Source of the DNA: Rouxiella badensis
Lineage (GTDB): Bacteria > Pseudomonadota > Gammaproteobacteria > Enterobacterales > Enterobacteriaceae
Reading direction: 5' to 3'
Assembly (NCBI RefSeq): GCF_002093665.1
Contig: NZ_MRWE01000010.1
Location: 1-64,000 of the forward strand
Length of the DNA: 64,000 nucleotides
Positions 50,669 through 59,624 of this stretch are shown here, in pieces. Made by a program: the position numbers and the translations under genes. Positions within the stretch are counted from its first letter, which is position 1. Each line of letters begins with the position of its first letter. The notes under the pieces were generated by a model. That model was not told where the DNA came from. It worked only from the letters and a program-made list of their open reading frames with translations, and ran no database searches.

Positions 50669-51730
50669 ATGGAATATCGTCAACTTGGCCGTTCAGGACT
50701 CAAGGTGTCCGCCCTGAGCCTGGGAACCATGACCTTTGGAGGTCAGGGAAAGTTTGCTAAAACGGGACAAACCGATGTCGCGACCGCACGGCGGCAAATC
50801 GCCCTGTGTCGTGAAGCTGGGATCAACCTTTTCGATACCGCCGACGTTTACTCGGGCGGCCTGTCGGAAGAAATTTTAGGCGAGGCTCTTGGCAAGGCGC
50901 GAAATGACGTGCTGATTGCCACCAAGGCCCGTTTCCCGATGAGTGAAGGCCCCAACGGCGGAGGTTCTTCGCGTCATCACATCCTGCGTGCCTGTGAGGC
51001 CAGCCTCAAACGTCTTAACACCGACCACATCGACCTCTACCAGTTGCACCAGTGGGACGGCCTGACGCCGCTCGAAGAAACGCTGCGTGCGCTGGATGAT
51101 CTGGTCAGCAGCGGCAAGGTTCGCTACGTCGGTTTATCAAATTTCTCTGCCTGGCATCTGATGAAAACGCTGGGTGTCAGCGATGCGCATCATTGGGTAC
51201 GCCCGGTGAGCCAGCAGATTCACTACACTCTGCAAGCACGCGAAGCAGAATACGAGCTGTTGCCGGTGAGCCACGATCAGGGCCTGGGGGTGCTGGTGTG
51301 GAGCCCGTTAGCGGGTGGCCTGCTTTCAGGGAAATATCGCCGCAATCAGCCTCAGCCGGAAGGCACTCGCCATCTAGCCGAATGGGGTGAACCCCCGGTG
51401 CGCGACGAGAGCAAGCTGTACGATATTGTCGACGTACTGGTCGACATTGCCGCCGCGCGCGGCGTCTCGGCGGCACAGATTTCGCTGGCATGGCTGCTGT
51501 CCAAACCGGTCGTGACCTCGGTGATTGTCGGCGCGCGAAGTGAAGAGCAGCTGGTCGATAACCTCAAGGCTGCCGAGATAACGCTCAGCGCAGACGAGCT
51601 CGAGAGGCTGAATCAGGTGAGTCAGCCGCCGCTGATTTATCCTTACTGGCATCAGGCGCAGACCGCAGCCGACAGGCTGTCTGCGGCCGACTTATCGCTG
51701 ATTGCCCCTTATTTAAAGCAAAACAAATAA
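50669..51730 (+). CDS. Aldo/keto reductase
   Basis: A 353-residue NADPH-dependent oxidoreductase with the TIM-barrel aldo/keto reductase motifs 'GINLFDTADVYSGGLSEEILGEAL' (catalytic Asp/Tyr), 'VLIATKARFP' (Lys), 'DHIDLYQLHQWDG' (His) and the C-terminal cofactor motif 'SVIVGARSEEQLVDNLKA'. It resembles the YghZ/Gpr or MocA subgroup. A ribosome site AAGGAG precedes the ATG. It is co-directional with the MFS exporter upstream. Confidence 0.9.
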   Translation: MEYRQLGRSGLKVSALSLGTMTFGGQGKFAKTGQTDVATARRQIALCREAGINLFDTADVYSGGLSEEILGEALGKARNDVLIATKARFPMSEGPNGGGSSRHHILRACEASLKRLNTDHIDLYQLHQWDGLTPLEETLRALDDLVSSGKVRYVGLSNFSAWHLMKTLGVSDAHHWVRPVSQQIHYTLQAREAEYELLPVSHDQGLGVLVWSPLAGGLLSGKYRRNQPQPEGTRHLAEWGEPPVRDESKLYDIVDVLVDIAAARGVSAAQISLAWLLSKPVVTSVIVGARSEEQLVDNLKAAEITLSADELERLNQVSQPPLIYPYWHQAQTAADRLSAADLSLIAPYLKQNK

Positions 51731-51870
51731 CCGCAGCAAGATTATTAAATCGATAACTAGACACATTATGGGCCTAGCCGCTTTCAACCACTCTGTGTTA
51801 TTACTAATTGCAAGCACATGTCGTACTCTTTGCCCCGTCCGCGGGGCCATTTATTCTAAGGAAATCAGAG

Positions 51871-52620
51871 ATGATCGTTTTTGTAACCGGCGCAACAGCC
51901 GGCTTTGGCGCCGCTATTGCACGTAAATTTGTTAATGCTGGACACCAGGTGATTGCAACAGGACGTCGTAAAGAACGTCTTGCTGATTTGAAGGCCGAAC
52001 TGGGCGATGCGCTGTATGTCGCGCAGCTGGATGTGACCTCTCGTGAATCCATCGAGCAGGCCATCGCTGCGCTGCCGGCCGAATGGCAAAACATCGATTT
52101 ACTGGTCAACAACGCGGGTCTGGCACTGGGTATGGAAACGGCGGACAAGGCGTCTCTGGATGACTGGGAAACCATGATCGACACCAACACTAAAGGTCTG
52201 GTGTATGTTACTCGTGCCGTACTGCCGGGCATGGTTGAACGCAACGTAGGTCACGTGATTAACATCGGCTCTACCGCCGGTAACTGGCCTTACGCTGGCG
52301 GCAACGTTTACGGCGCAACTAAAGCCTTCGTGCGCCAGTTCAGCCTCAACCTGCGCACCGACCTGTTCGGGACCAAGGTTCGCGTGACCAACGTAGAGCC
52401 TGGCCTGTGCGGCGGGACTGAATTCTCCAGCGTACGTTTCAAAGGTGACGATGCGAAGGTCGGCCAGACCTACGACAAGACCAACCCACTGACGGCGGAA
52501 GACGTGGCGGAGTCGGTATTCTGGGCCGCAACGCTGCCAGCGCACGTTAATATCAACTCAATTGAGATGATGCCGGTAAGCCAGTCGCTGGCTGGCCTGC
52601 GCGTAAGCCGCGACGAATAA
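51871..52620 (+). CDS. ydfG: NADP-dependent 3-hydroxy acid dehydrogenase YdfG
   Basis: A 249-residue short-chain dehydrogenase acting on L-allo-threonine, serine, 3-hydroxypropionate and malonic semialdehyde. The cofactor motif is 'MIVFVTGATAGFGAAIARKFVNAGHQVIATGRR' and the catalytic Tyr/Lys pair is in 'GNVYGATKAFVRQFSLNLR'. Length and sequence follow E. coli YdfG (248). The ATG at 51871 follows AAGGA; the longer frame has no such signal. Confidence 0.93.
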   Translation: MIVFVTGATAGFGAAIARKFVNAGHQVIATGRRKERLADLKAELGDALYVAQLDVTSRESIEQAIAALPAEWQNIDLLVNNAGLALGMETADKASLDDWETMIDTNTKGLVYVTRAVLPGMVERNVGHVINIGSTAGNWPYAGGNVYGATKAFVRQFSLNLRTDLFGTKVRVTNVEPGLCGGTEFSSVRFKGDDAKVGQTYDKTNPLTAEDVAESVFWAATLPAHVNINSIEMMPVSQSLAGLRVSRDE

Positions 52621-52640
52621 TCCCTGGCTTGACAGCAGTA

Positions 52641-52676
52641 AAAAAGGGCAACGGATCCGCTTCGTTGCCCTTTTTT
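52641..52676. terminator. Intrinsic terminator after ydfG
   Basis: Thirteen-base arms AAAAAGGGCAACG (52641-52653) and CGTTGCCCTTTTT (52663-52675) with a T-run on the plus strand and an A/T run on the other, serving both ydfG and the convergent ynfA. Confidence 0.9.
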
Positions 52677-52695
52677 CTTGCCGGTCACCGGATAA

Positions 52696-53022
52696 TTAGT
52701 AAGACTTCCACCCGGAAATAATAATTAGCATACCCGCCAATGCGACGACGGCACCCAGCCAGTCGGTGGTCGCCAGTTTTACCCCATCAACGTAGCGCAG
52801 CCAAAGGAGCGCGGTCACCACGTAGACGCCGCCGTAGGCCGCATAAACGCGCCCACTCGCCGCAGGATGCAGCGTAAGCAGCCAGACAAACAGCGCAAGA
52901 CTGGCGGCCGCAGGCACTAAAAGCACGGCGCTGCCGCCCTTTCTTAGCCACAGATAAGGCAAGAAACAGCCGATAATTTCGGCCAGTGCGGTAGCGAAAA
53001 ATAGCAAGGTGGTTTTGAGCAT
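52696..53022 (-). CDS. ynfA: YnfA-family inner-membrane protein
   Basis: A 108-residue four-helix membrane protein of the UPF0060/YnfA family ('[20 protein letters not shown]', '[45 protein letters not shown]'), a relative of small multidrug resistance exporters and proposed to export dyes or biocides. As in E. coli it is divergent from ynfB. Confidence 0.93.
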   Translation of the reverse strand: MLKTTLLFFATALAEIIGCFLPYLWLRKGGSAVLLVPAAASLALFVWLLTLHPAASGRVYAAYGGVYVVTALLWLRYVDGVKLATTDWLGAVVALAGMLIIISGWKSY

Positions 53023-53151
53023 GAGAAGGAGACTACTCCGTTAGTTCAATCATTTATAAACCAATTTCCCGTCTTTAGGTGACGTATCCCGTCAGGGTGG
53101 TATAATTTTAATCGTCGCGTCAGCGATGTGTAAACCTATAAGGATGAGCTA

Positions 53152-53520
53152 ATGAACACAATAATTATGTCTCGACTGCTGCGCCGGATGCTGCCTGTCG
53201 CCCTGCTGGTGCTTTCAGGGACCTGGCAAGTGACGGCCCATGCTGAAACCAATTGTGCAGGTGGGACCTGTGTATTTGGCGGCAGCGGTAATGGGGCGAT
53301 GAGCAACGAGCAAGCGCGCCAGAGCAAAGAAGAATGGAACGCGACCCGCACGTTACGCGATCAGAGAATTCAACGTCAGGAAAGAGACAACGCCCAGTAC
53401 GAGCAGGCTGCTGCGCTGCGTGACCGCTGCAACGCAAGCCGTAATATCAACGCTTATTGGGAACCCAATACCCAGCGTTGTCTTGACCGCGTGACCGGCA
53501 ACCAATTACTGGCACCTTAA
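53152..53520 (+). CDS. ynfB: YnfB-family (DUF1283) periplasmic protein
   Basis: A 122-residue exported protein with a signal peptide ending in AHAE. The mature part contains 'KEEWNATRTLRDQRIQRQERD' and the distinctive 'NINAYWEPNTQRCLDRVTGNQL', which is nearly identical to E. coli YnfB. The role is unknown. In E. coli speG and ynfC follow; here ynfD follows directly. Confidence 0.9.
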   Translation: MNTIIMSRLLRRMLPVALLVLSGTWQVTAHAETNCAGGTCVFGGSGNGAMSNEQARQSKEEWNATRTLRDQRIQRQERDNAQYEQAAALRDRCNASRNINAYWEPNTQRCLDRVTGNQLLAP

Positions 53521-53585
53521 TCGCTCGATAGATTGCAGTTAACTGCTAAACTTTGCATGCAAGCTTTTCAAAAAAGGACGAAATC

Positions 53586-53885
53586 ATGAAAAAGACTCTG
53601 ATGGTTGGCTTGGCTCTTTTAACGCTCTCACCTCTGGTAGCTATGGCCTCTTGTGACAGCGTTAAAGCGGATATCACCAAGAAAATTGTGGCGAATGGCT
53701 TACCCGAGTCAGGTTTTAAACTCGATATCGTCGCCAATGACCAGGCCGATCAGGCTGGCGGTCAGGTTGTTGGGCATTGTGATAACGACAAGCAGAAAAT
53801 TGTGTACAGCAAAACGGCAAATGGCGCAGACGACTCGACGGCAAGCCCTAAAACCGGCACCAGTCAGGACTCGTCAGCCCAGTAA
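53586..53885 (+). CDS. ynfD: YnfD-family (DUF1161) periplasmic protein
   Basis: A 99-residue secreted protein with a signal peptide ending MASC-like 'LVAMA|SCDSV'. The mature part reads 'CDSVKADITKKIVANGLPESGFKLDIVANDQADQ...GGQVVGHCDNDKQKIVYSK', matching E. coli YnfD including the two cysteines. The C-terminal 20 residues are Ser/Thr-rich. ATG at 53586 follows AAGGA. Confidence 0.9.
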   Translation: MKKTLMVGLALLTLSPLVAMASCDSVKADITKKIVANGLPESGFKLDIVANDQADQAGGQVVGHCDNDKQKIVYSKTANGADDSTASPKTGTSQDSSAQ

Positions 53886-53905
53886 TACACTGCAATTCTG
53901 ACCTC

Positions 53906-53939
53906 AAGGCTTAAACAGTCGCCTGTTTAAGCCTTTTTT
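53906..53939 (+). terminator. Intrinsic terminator after ynfD
   Basis: Thirteen-base arms AAGGCTTAAACAG and CTGTTTAAGCCTT with a four-base loop and a following T-run, between ynfD and the convergent MFS gene. Confidence 0.9.
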
Positions 53940-53950
53940 ATTGCGCCGTT

Positions 53951-55504
53951 TCAGGACTCTCTCTTCGCCGGACGATGACCGACCGGCAGCAACAGCGCGG
54001 CGGCTATTGCAAAGAATGACATGACGGCGGCAAGAACGAAAACCCAGTGCAGCGAGGCAGAAACCTGCTCGATGATATGATTCAGCCTTTCAGCCGAGAG
54101 TTGCTGCCGTTGTAGTTTGTCCATCAGCATCTGCACCGGGTCATGCAAGGCGGGCAGGCGATTTTGCAGGTTAACATTTAACGTTGCGCCGAGAATGGCC
54201 GTCCCTAGCGCCGACCCGAGCATACGGGTGAACAGCGTCGAGGCCGTGGCGATACCCCGCACCGAGGCATCGACCGAGTTTTGTACCGAGACAATAAACG
54301 TGGTGTTGCACAACCCCATGCCCGCGCCAATCATAAAGGCAGAAACTCTCGCCCACCACAGACCTGAGCCCGGAGTGAGCAGCAGGAGTGCCAGACTGCC
54401 AAACACCAACAGCAATGCGCCAAGCAGCACCGTGAAGCGATATGAGGTCGCCTGCATCAGCTTTCCGCTCAGCGTGCTTGCCAGCGGCCAGCCTAGCGAC
54501 ATCAGCGCCAGCGTGGTCCCGGCCTGTAGCGGCGTGCCGCCGAGAACCCCCTGAACATAAGTCGGTAAAAAGGCGCTGATGCCCATCATGCTGGCACCAA
54601 TCACAATACCGCCGATATTGCCGGCAACCACCACCTTGTTCTGCCACAGTGACAGGGGAAACAGCGGTTCTGGTGCCCTTTTCTCCTGACGCACGAGCAG
54701 CGCCGAGGCCATCACGGCAAGTCCGACGAGCAGCAGGGAATAATAGCCGAGGGACTCAGCCTGGAGTAACGCCAGCAGCATAGCGGCCACCGCCAGTGAA
54801 AGCAGGCCGGTACCGGCGAGGTCTAGCGCGTGGGTCTTTCTGCTCTCCTCAGCGGGTAAATATTTGGCAAGAATCAGCATCGCGACAATGCCAATCGGCA
54901 GGTTTATCCAGAACACCACCGACCAATGAAAATGCTGGACGATAAACGCACCGAGCAGCGGCCCGACGATGGCCGATACGCCCCACACGCTGGCAAGATA
55001 ACCCTGCGCCTTAGCGCGTTCATGCGGGCCGTAAATATTGGCGATAAGCGTGGTAGCAACCGGTGTGATGGCGCCTGCGCCTAATCCTTGCAGGGCACGG
55101 AAGGCAATCATCCACACCAACGATGGCGCGAATCCGCACAGCACCGAACCGCCGAGAAACAGCGCTGTACCAATGAAAAACATCTTACGGCAGCCGTAGA
55201 GATCGGCTAAACGCCCATAGATAGGCACGGTGATCGCCTGCGTCAGTAGATAGATGGCAAAAACCCAGCCTAAAAGCGAGAAGCCACCCAGGTCAGCAAT
55301 AATGCTCGGCATCGCCGTGGCGACAATGGTGACTTCAACGGCGGCCATAAACATCGAAAGCATACAGGCGGTCAGCACCAGCGGGCGATGACGGCTATCG
55401 ACGTGAATGTCGGGTAAGGTATTGGAAGCGATGGGCGTTCTCCTATATTTTTTCTTGTTCAGTATATCAGCGGTCTTTCTGTACAGGCTTGCTAATCGTG
55501 CCAA
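53951..55504 (-). CDS. MFS transporter, DHA2 (MDR) type
   Basis: A 14-helix drug exporter of the EmrB/QacA (MDR) type. 'MLSMFMAAVEVTIVATAMPSIIADLGG' is motif D1, 'ITVPIYGRLADLYGCRKMF' motif A and 'ALQGLGAGAITPVATTLIANIYGPHERAKAQGY' motif C. About 517 residues if read from 55504. The real start is uncertain: a strong AGGAG (55441-55446 on the minus strand) sits seven bases before an ATC codon at 55432 rather than an ATG. The first plausible ATG-type start upstream has no ribosome binding site. Confidence 0.85.
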   Translation of the reverse strand: MARLASLYRKTADILNKKKYRRTPIASNTLPDIHVDSRHRPLVLTACMLSMFMAAVEVTIVATAMPSIIADLGGFSLLGWVFAIYLLTQAITVPIYGRLADLYGCRKMFFIGTALFLGGSVLCGFAPSLVWMIAFRALQGLGAGAITPVATTLIANIYGPHERAKAQGYLASVWGVSAIVGPLLGAFIVQHFHWSVVFWINLPIGIVAMLILAKYLPAEESRKTHALDLAGTGLLSLAVAAMLLALLQAESLGYYSLLLVGLAVMASALLVRQEKRAPEPLFPLSLWQNKVVVAGNIGGIVIGASMMGISAFLPTYVQGVLGGTPLQAGTTLALMSLGWPLASTLSGKLMQATSYRFTVLLGALLLVFGSLALLLLTPGSGLWWARVSAFMIGAGMGLCNTTFIVSVQNSVDASVRGIATASTLFTRMLGSALGTAILGATLNVNLQNRLPALHDPVQMLMDKLQRQQLSAERLNHIIEQVSASLHWVFVLAAVMSFFAIAAALLLPVGHRPAKRES

Positions 55505-55681
55505 TTTGCGAACTGTATCCAGGCCTTTTTTGATTGCTGTGGGTAAAACTCAATAAAACAATAGGCTCTGTGGTGAGGCCCCGCCTGCTTCTGGCTCTAC
55601 GAGCTGATTAAGCTCAAGACGGGTTTAGGAGTACAAACTTACTGAATACGATTAAACAGGTTTATCAAAAATCTATTTCTT

Positions 55682-56635
55682 TTGTCATCGATTATTCGAG
55701 GGGAAGAACGTTACTCTTCATGCACGCCATTACGCCTGATTGAAAGTTTGTTTATTGCACTTAACTTTATATCTGAAAAACCCGATTTTTACACCTATAC
55801 TGGCATGGTGAATAATGAAAAATTAAACGTTTTTAAGACACTCAATGAATATATTGAAAGAACTGAAAATACAAATGTGGATGGGGGTCGCTACCCCCTC
55901 AGTGAGGTCATGAGTAGGCTCATCAACACATTAAATAAAGAGCATTTAAAACAAAGGATTGGCGTAGAAAGCAAACATGCGAAATTCGCTATAAATGCCA
56001 TATTGAGAGAAGACGAGACTGCTTTATTGAATATTCCAGGAATAAAAGACGATAATATTGCTTTGGACTATCTTGCCAGATTTGCGGCTCATATGGAAAG
56101 TATTGAGCGTGAGCTGCATGATTTTAATGCCGATATAGCACGGCTTTTTAGTACATCGTCGAATACGTTTACGCGCAATACACTTGACAATTTGTTTGAA
56201 AATCTAGGCGATCATCCTTGTTATGCACCCTCATACTCTCTTTTAGAGGCAGTCAATGACAAAGCAGAACTCCCTGATAAAAACGACCAAATGCGTGCTG
56301 TCGAATTTACCAATCGTATACTTTCTCGTATGATTAAGGGTGTGATTGATGGATTTATTAAACAGGTCAGTGAAAATATTCCGCTACAAAAACAACAAAA
56401 TGATAACGCTCAGCTCCACTTCTTTTTGGATGATATTAAGATGGAGGATGTTGTATGTAAGTCAGACTCAAAAATGAATGGAATGACAGCAATAGAATTA
56501 CGCCATTTGTATCGATGCAGAGCACAATTAGCTGACGTAGTCACATTTTATAAGGACAAAAAATCGGTTCCCGCACCGTGGGAAAAAACCCAGAACTATG
56601 GAGCCGTTATCTCCCCTCTACTGAACCTGTTTTAG
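55682..56635 (+). CDS. AT-rich orphan gene of unknown function
   Basis: A 317-codon frame starting TTG (in-frame sequence is open back to 55646 with no ATG). It is strongly AT-rich and uses codons unlike its neighbours, a usual mark of acquired DNA. The protein is soluble and helical, with no signal peptide, membrane segment or recognised motif. Distinctive stretches are 'HMESIERELHDFNADIARLFS', 'GDHPCYAPSYSLLEAVNDK' and 'MTAIELRHLYRCRAQLADVV'. It lies between an MFS gene and bioD2. An effector or toxin-related role is conceivable from composition but unsupported. Start uncertain. Confidence 0.6.
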   Translation: MSSIIRGEERYSSCTPLRLIESLFIALNFISEKPDFYTYTGMVNNEKLNVFKTLNEYIERTENTNVDGGRYPLSEVMSRLINTLNKEHLKQRIGVESKHAKFAINAILREDETALLNIPGIKDDNIALDYLARFAAHMESIERELHDFNADIARLFSTSSNTFTRNTLDNLFENLGDHPCYAPSYSLLEAVNDKAELPDKNDQMRAVEFTNRILSRMIKGVIDGFIKQVSENIPLQKQQNDNAQLHFFLDDIKMEDVVCKSDSKMNGMTAIELRHLYRCRAQLADVVTFYKDKKSVPAPWEKTQNYGAVISPLLNLF

Positions 56636-56739
56636 ACTATATTGCATTGGACAGCGGAAGCCTCAGAAATAGCTTTTTGTCGCTCGTCTGACGTTGAAAT
56701 GACTGACTGCCACGGAGAACGCTCTCGGTGGCAGTATTC

Positions 56740-57414
56740 TTAGGCCATGGCGGCCAGTCGGGAAAGATCTAAAAAATGAGCCATCTCGCGCGATTCGGCA
56801 CGGGGTAAATACGGAATCTCACCCAGCAGCGGCGCGTCAATATTTTGCTCGATAACCGCAATGGTCTCTGGATAATGTGCCAGACAAGGGTTGATTCTAT
56901 TCGCTACCCAGCCGAGTAGCGTCACGCCGTCGGCAATAATCGATTGAGCAGCCAACAAGGCCTGACTGACGCAGCCTTCCTGAATACCGACCACCAACAC
57001 CACCGGCATTTTTGTTTGCACAATCCACTCTGAGTAAGTCTGTTGCGGGGTAATCAGCGTGCGCCAACCGTCACAGCCTTCGATAACAACGGTGTCCGCT
57101 TCCTGGCACATAAACTCCAACCCTTCGGTCATACGTTCAAAAATATCGAAGGGTAAGTCGCTGGTAAATATATCTTCATCGGATAAGGCAAAAGGGGTTA
57201 TTTTTGCCAACGGATATGAAATAGAAGAGGATTGCTGCAGGGTCACCGCATCTTTATTGCGCACGCCGTCGGCCAATGCCTGGCTGCCGGTGGCAATAGG
57301 TTTATAACCCAGCACAATTTTCCCCTGCGCGGCCATGGCCTGTAATAATGCGCGGGAAACAATCGTTTTTCCTACCCGGGAATCCGTACCCGTCACAAAA
57401 AAGTGCGTTAGCAT
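56740..57414 (-). CDS. bioD: Dethiobiotin synthetase paralogue (YnfK/BioD2)
   Basis: A 224-residue ATP-dependent carboxylase forming the ureido ring of dethiobiotin. The P-loop 'FFVTGTDSRVGKTIVSRALLQA', 'GYKPIATGSQ', 'TVVIEGCDGWRTL' and 'LLGWVANRINPCLAHYPETI' are diagnostic. The gene belongs to the ynfK (bioD2) position next to mlc in E. coli rather than to the bio operon. The ATG at 57414 is taken as start; a TTG six bases earlier is possible. Confidence 0.88.
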   Translation of the reverse strand: MLTHFFVTGTDSRVGKTIVSRALLQAMAAQGKIVLGYKPIATGSQALADGVRNKDAVTLQQSSSISYPLAKITPFALSDEDIFTSDLPFDIFERMTEGLEFMCQEADTVVIEGCDGWRTLITPQQTYSEWIVQTKMPVVLVVGIQEGCVSQALLAAQSIIADGVTLLGWVANRINPCLAHYPETIAVIEQNIDAPLLGEIPYLPRAESREMAHFLDLSRLAAMA

Positions 57415-57633
57415 GTCCAATTACTCCGAATAACTCCATGTACTGTCCAAACGCCTTGGGGAAACGGCAGATGCGTCATTCATTACCATGACGTAATACG
57501 CACAAAGTTTAGGGGATTAACCGGATTAGCAACTTGCGTTAGCGCAATGTTTTGTGGGTGCGACCGGTGTTGTGATATAACCCTTATAAGTTATCTTTCG
57601 GCTTCTCAAATACTTCCAACCTGAATAAAAACT

Positions 57634-58251
57634 ATGATTGATGCTCATGCGGTGCTGACTGTTTTTATGGTTTATGTGGCTGGTGTGGTTATTCCTGGCC
57701 CAAACTTTGTTGCTGTTGTACATAAAGCCGTCGCCTCATCGCGTTCGGCAGCGTTGGCATTGGTTGCAGGTATTGTGGTGGTGAATTTATTCTGGGCAAG
57801 CTGCGCAATAGCAGGCGTTGGGATTGTGTTTACGTCTTTTCCGTGGGTAGCGTTGCTGATTAAGATAATGGGTGCCGCTTATCTTATCTGGTTTGGTTCG
57901 CGTTTATTGTTCAAAGCCGGGACAAGCGTAATTTCTTTACCCACAGAACAGAAGGACATCCGTTTTCGGCAGGCCTTTGTTCAGGGAGTGATAACGAATA
58001 TCGGCAATCCAAAATCGATGGCTTTTTATGCCGCTATTTTCTCTACCGCCGCCCCAGCCCACGTATCATCAGGTACTTTTTTCGCCATGTTGGCCGTTGT
58101 CGGTATTATTGCCGCACTGTGGTACGGCGCGGTCGCACTGGCGTTGTCCCAACCTCGTATTTCTTCCGCCTACCAAAGGGGCAAAAAGAGTATCGACAGG
58201 CTGTGTGGCAGCGTGATTGTTTTATTGGGGATTAGACAAATATTGAAATAA
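57634..58251 (+). CDS. LysE/RhtB-family amino acid exporter
   Basis: A 205-residue inner-membrane exporter with about six segments and the family's 'VVIPGPNFVAVVHKAVASSRSAAL...GIVVVNLFWASCAIAGVG' opening and 'GVITNIGNPKSMAFYAAIFSTAAP' mid-protein motif. It sits between bioD2 and mlc, a position without such a gene in E. coli K-12, and ends seven bases before the convergent mlc. Amino acid specificity cannot be read. Confidence 0.88.
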   Translation: MIDAHAVLTVFMVYVAGVVIPGPNFVAVVHKAVASSRSAALALVAGIVVVNLFWASCAIAGVGIVFTSFPWVALLIKIMGAAYLIWFGSRLLFKAGTSVISLPTEQKDIRFRQAFVQGVITNIGNPKSMAFYAAIFSTAAPAHVSSGTFFAMLAVVGIIAALWYGAVALALSQPRISSAYQRGKKSIDRLCGSVIVLLGIRQILK

Positions 58252-58258
58252 GCCGACG

Positions 58259-59476
58259 CTAACCCTGCAATAATTTCACCAGTAGTGAGCCATTATAAAG
58301 CGCGTCTTTAACCAGTGCTGCGCCCGGCATGGTGCCATGATTTGAAAACTGCGTGGATTCAAGCTGAATATTTTCGCTGTAGGCCGGTAAGGACTGTTGC
58401 TGGATGCAAGACATAATGGTCGGGTGCAGAACCGACTGCGCCTGATTAAGCGGCGAACCGATCAGAATTTTTTCAGGGTTAAACAGGTTCACCATAATTG
58501 CCAGAATTCGCCCCACATTCTGCCCCACGCCCACAATAATATCCTTCGCCAGCGCGTCGCCTCGGTTCGCAGCATCACAGAGGTTTTCGACAGTGATCGG
58601 CAGTCCATTGAGCAAAGAATTAGGCGTAACCTCTAGACGTTGCCTGACCAACTCGAGAATATTATCGATGCTGGCCAGAGTTTCCAGGCAGCCATGATTA
58701 CCGCAATAACAGCGCTTGCCGTAAGGGTCGACCTGAGTATGGCCTATCTCGACTACGCTACTGCTGTTGCCGTGCAGCACCTGCCCGCCGGTAATGACTC
58801 CCGCCCCGACGTTATCATCGATAACTACCTGAATTACGTTACGGAAACCGCGTGATGCGCCGTACAGGGACTCAGCCTTGGTCCAGGCCGCAATATCATG
58901 CTGGATAAAAACCGGTAAACCGCTGCGTGCGGCCAAGGCCGGACCGAGGGGGACGGATTCCACCGGATAGAACGGCATTTTCTGAATGACACCTTTTGCG
59001 GTGTCAATCATGCCGGGCAAGGTAATTGCCATTGCGGTCAGACGTTCAAGTTTGCTCTGATGATGAATAAAAAATTGGTCAATGTGCGCAATAATGCGAT
59101 CGAGAAACGGCACGGCGTCTTCGGCGACAAGGGGAAGAATATCTTCGGCAACCAGTTTACTGCTCAGGTCGCGCAAACTCAGCGTTAGCGTGCCAAGACT
59201 GACTCGCGCAGAGAGATAGTGCCAAGCCTGGGTATCAAGGATAAGCCCTATTGCAGGACGGCCACGGCTGCCCGGCTCCTGATATTCGGTTTCTTGAACC
59301 AGATGCGCCTGAACCAGTTCGCGTACAATCTTTGTGATGCTGGCCGGAGCAAGCTGCGCTTTTTTGGAAAGCTCGATGCGGGAAATTGGACCAAACTGAT
59401 CTATCAGTCGGTAAACGGTACCGGCATTAATTTGTTTGATCTGATCGATGTGTCCCGGCTGGCCTTCCACTATCAC
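58259..59476 (-). CDS. mlc: Global sugar repressor Mlc (ROK family)
   Basis: A 405-residue repressor of PTS genes such as ptsG and manXYZ; unphosphorylated EIIBC-glucose sequesters it at the membrane. N-terminal helix-turn-helix 'LSKKAQLAPASITKIVRELV', ROK domain 'IEIGHTQVDPYGKRCYCGNHGCLETLAS' with zinc cysteines and C-terminal 'VKDALYNGSLLVKLLQG' follow E. coli Mlc along the whole length. The start codon is GTG, followed by a sequence matching E. coli ('GQPGHIDQIKQINAGTVYRLIDQ'). Mlc-box and CRP-like sites lie just upstream. Confidence 0.95.
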   Translation of the reverse strand: MIVEGQPGHIDQIKQINAGTVYRLIDQFGPISRIELSKKAQLAPASITKIVRELVQAHLVQETEYQEPGSRGRPAIGLILDTQAWHYLSARVSLGTLTLSLRDLSSKLVAEDILPLVAEDAVPFLDRIIAHIDQFFIHHQSKLERLTAMAITLPGMIDTAKGVIQKMPFYPVESVPLGPALAARSGLPVFIQHDIAAWTKAESLYGASRGFRNVIQVVIDDNVGAGVITGGQVLHGNSSSVVEIGHTQVDPYGKRCYCGNHGCLETLASIDNILELVRQRLEVTPNSLLNGLPITVENLCDAANRGDALAKDIIVGVGQNVGRILAIMVNLFNPEKILIGSPLNQAQSVLHPTIMSCIQQQSLPAYSENIQLESTQFSNHGTMPGAALVKDALYNGSLLVKLLQG

Positions 59477-59489
59477 TCAACGTGCCTCG

Positions 59490-59512
59490 TTATTTTTCGC
59501 GCTTCGAAATAA
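59490..59512 (-). promoter_or_regulatory. Probable Mlc autoregulatory box
   Basis: A 23-base near-palindrome with arms TTATTT and AAATAA around a CG-rich centre, resembling known Mlc sites, ends 14 bases before the mlc start. Confidence 0.55.
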
Positions 59513-59568
59513 ATATTAAAGGCTATGTTGTAGCTTTTGTCATTTATCGTCAACTATTTGATTCGATA

Positions 59569-59584
59569 TGTGATTTAGTGCACA
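59569..59584. promoter_or_regulatory. CRP-like site upstream of mlc
   Basis: TGTGA-N6-GCACA (59569-59584) matches the CRP consensus TGTGA-N6-TCACA with one substitution, about 95 bases upstream of mlc. cAMP-CRP is a known regulator of E. coli mlc. Confidence 0.6.
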
Positions 59585-59624
59585 TATTACAATTAATACC
59601 TGAAGGAATTGCAGGTTTAACAGG

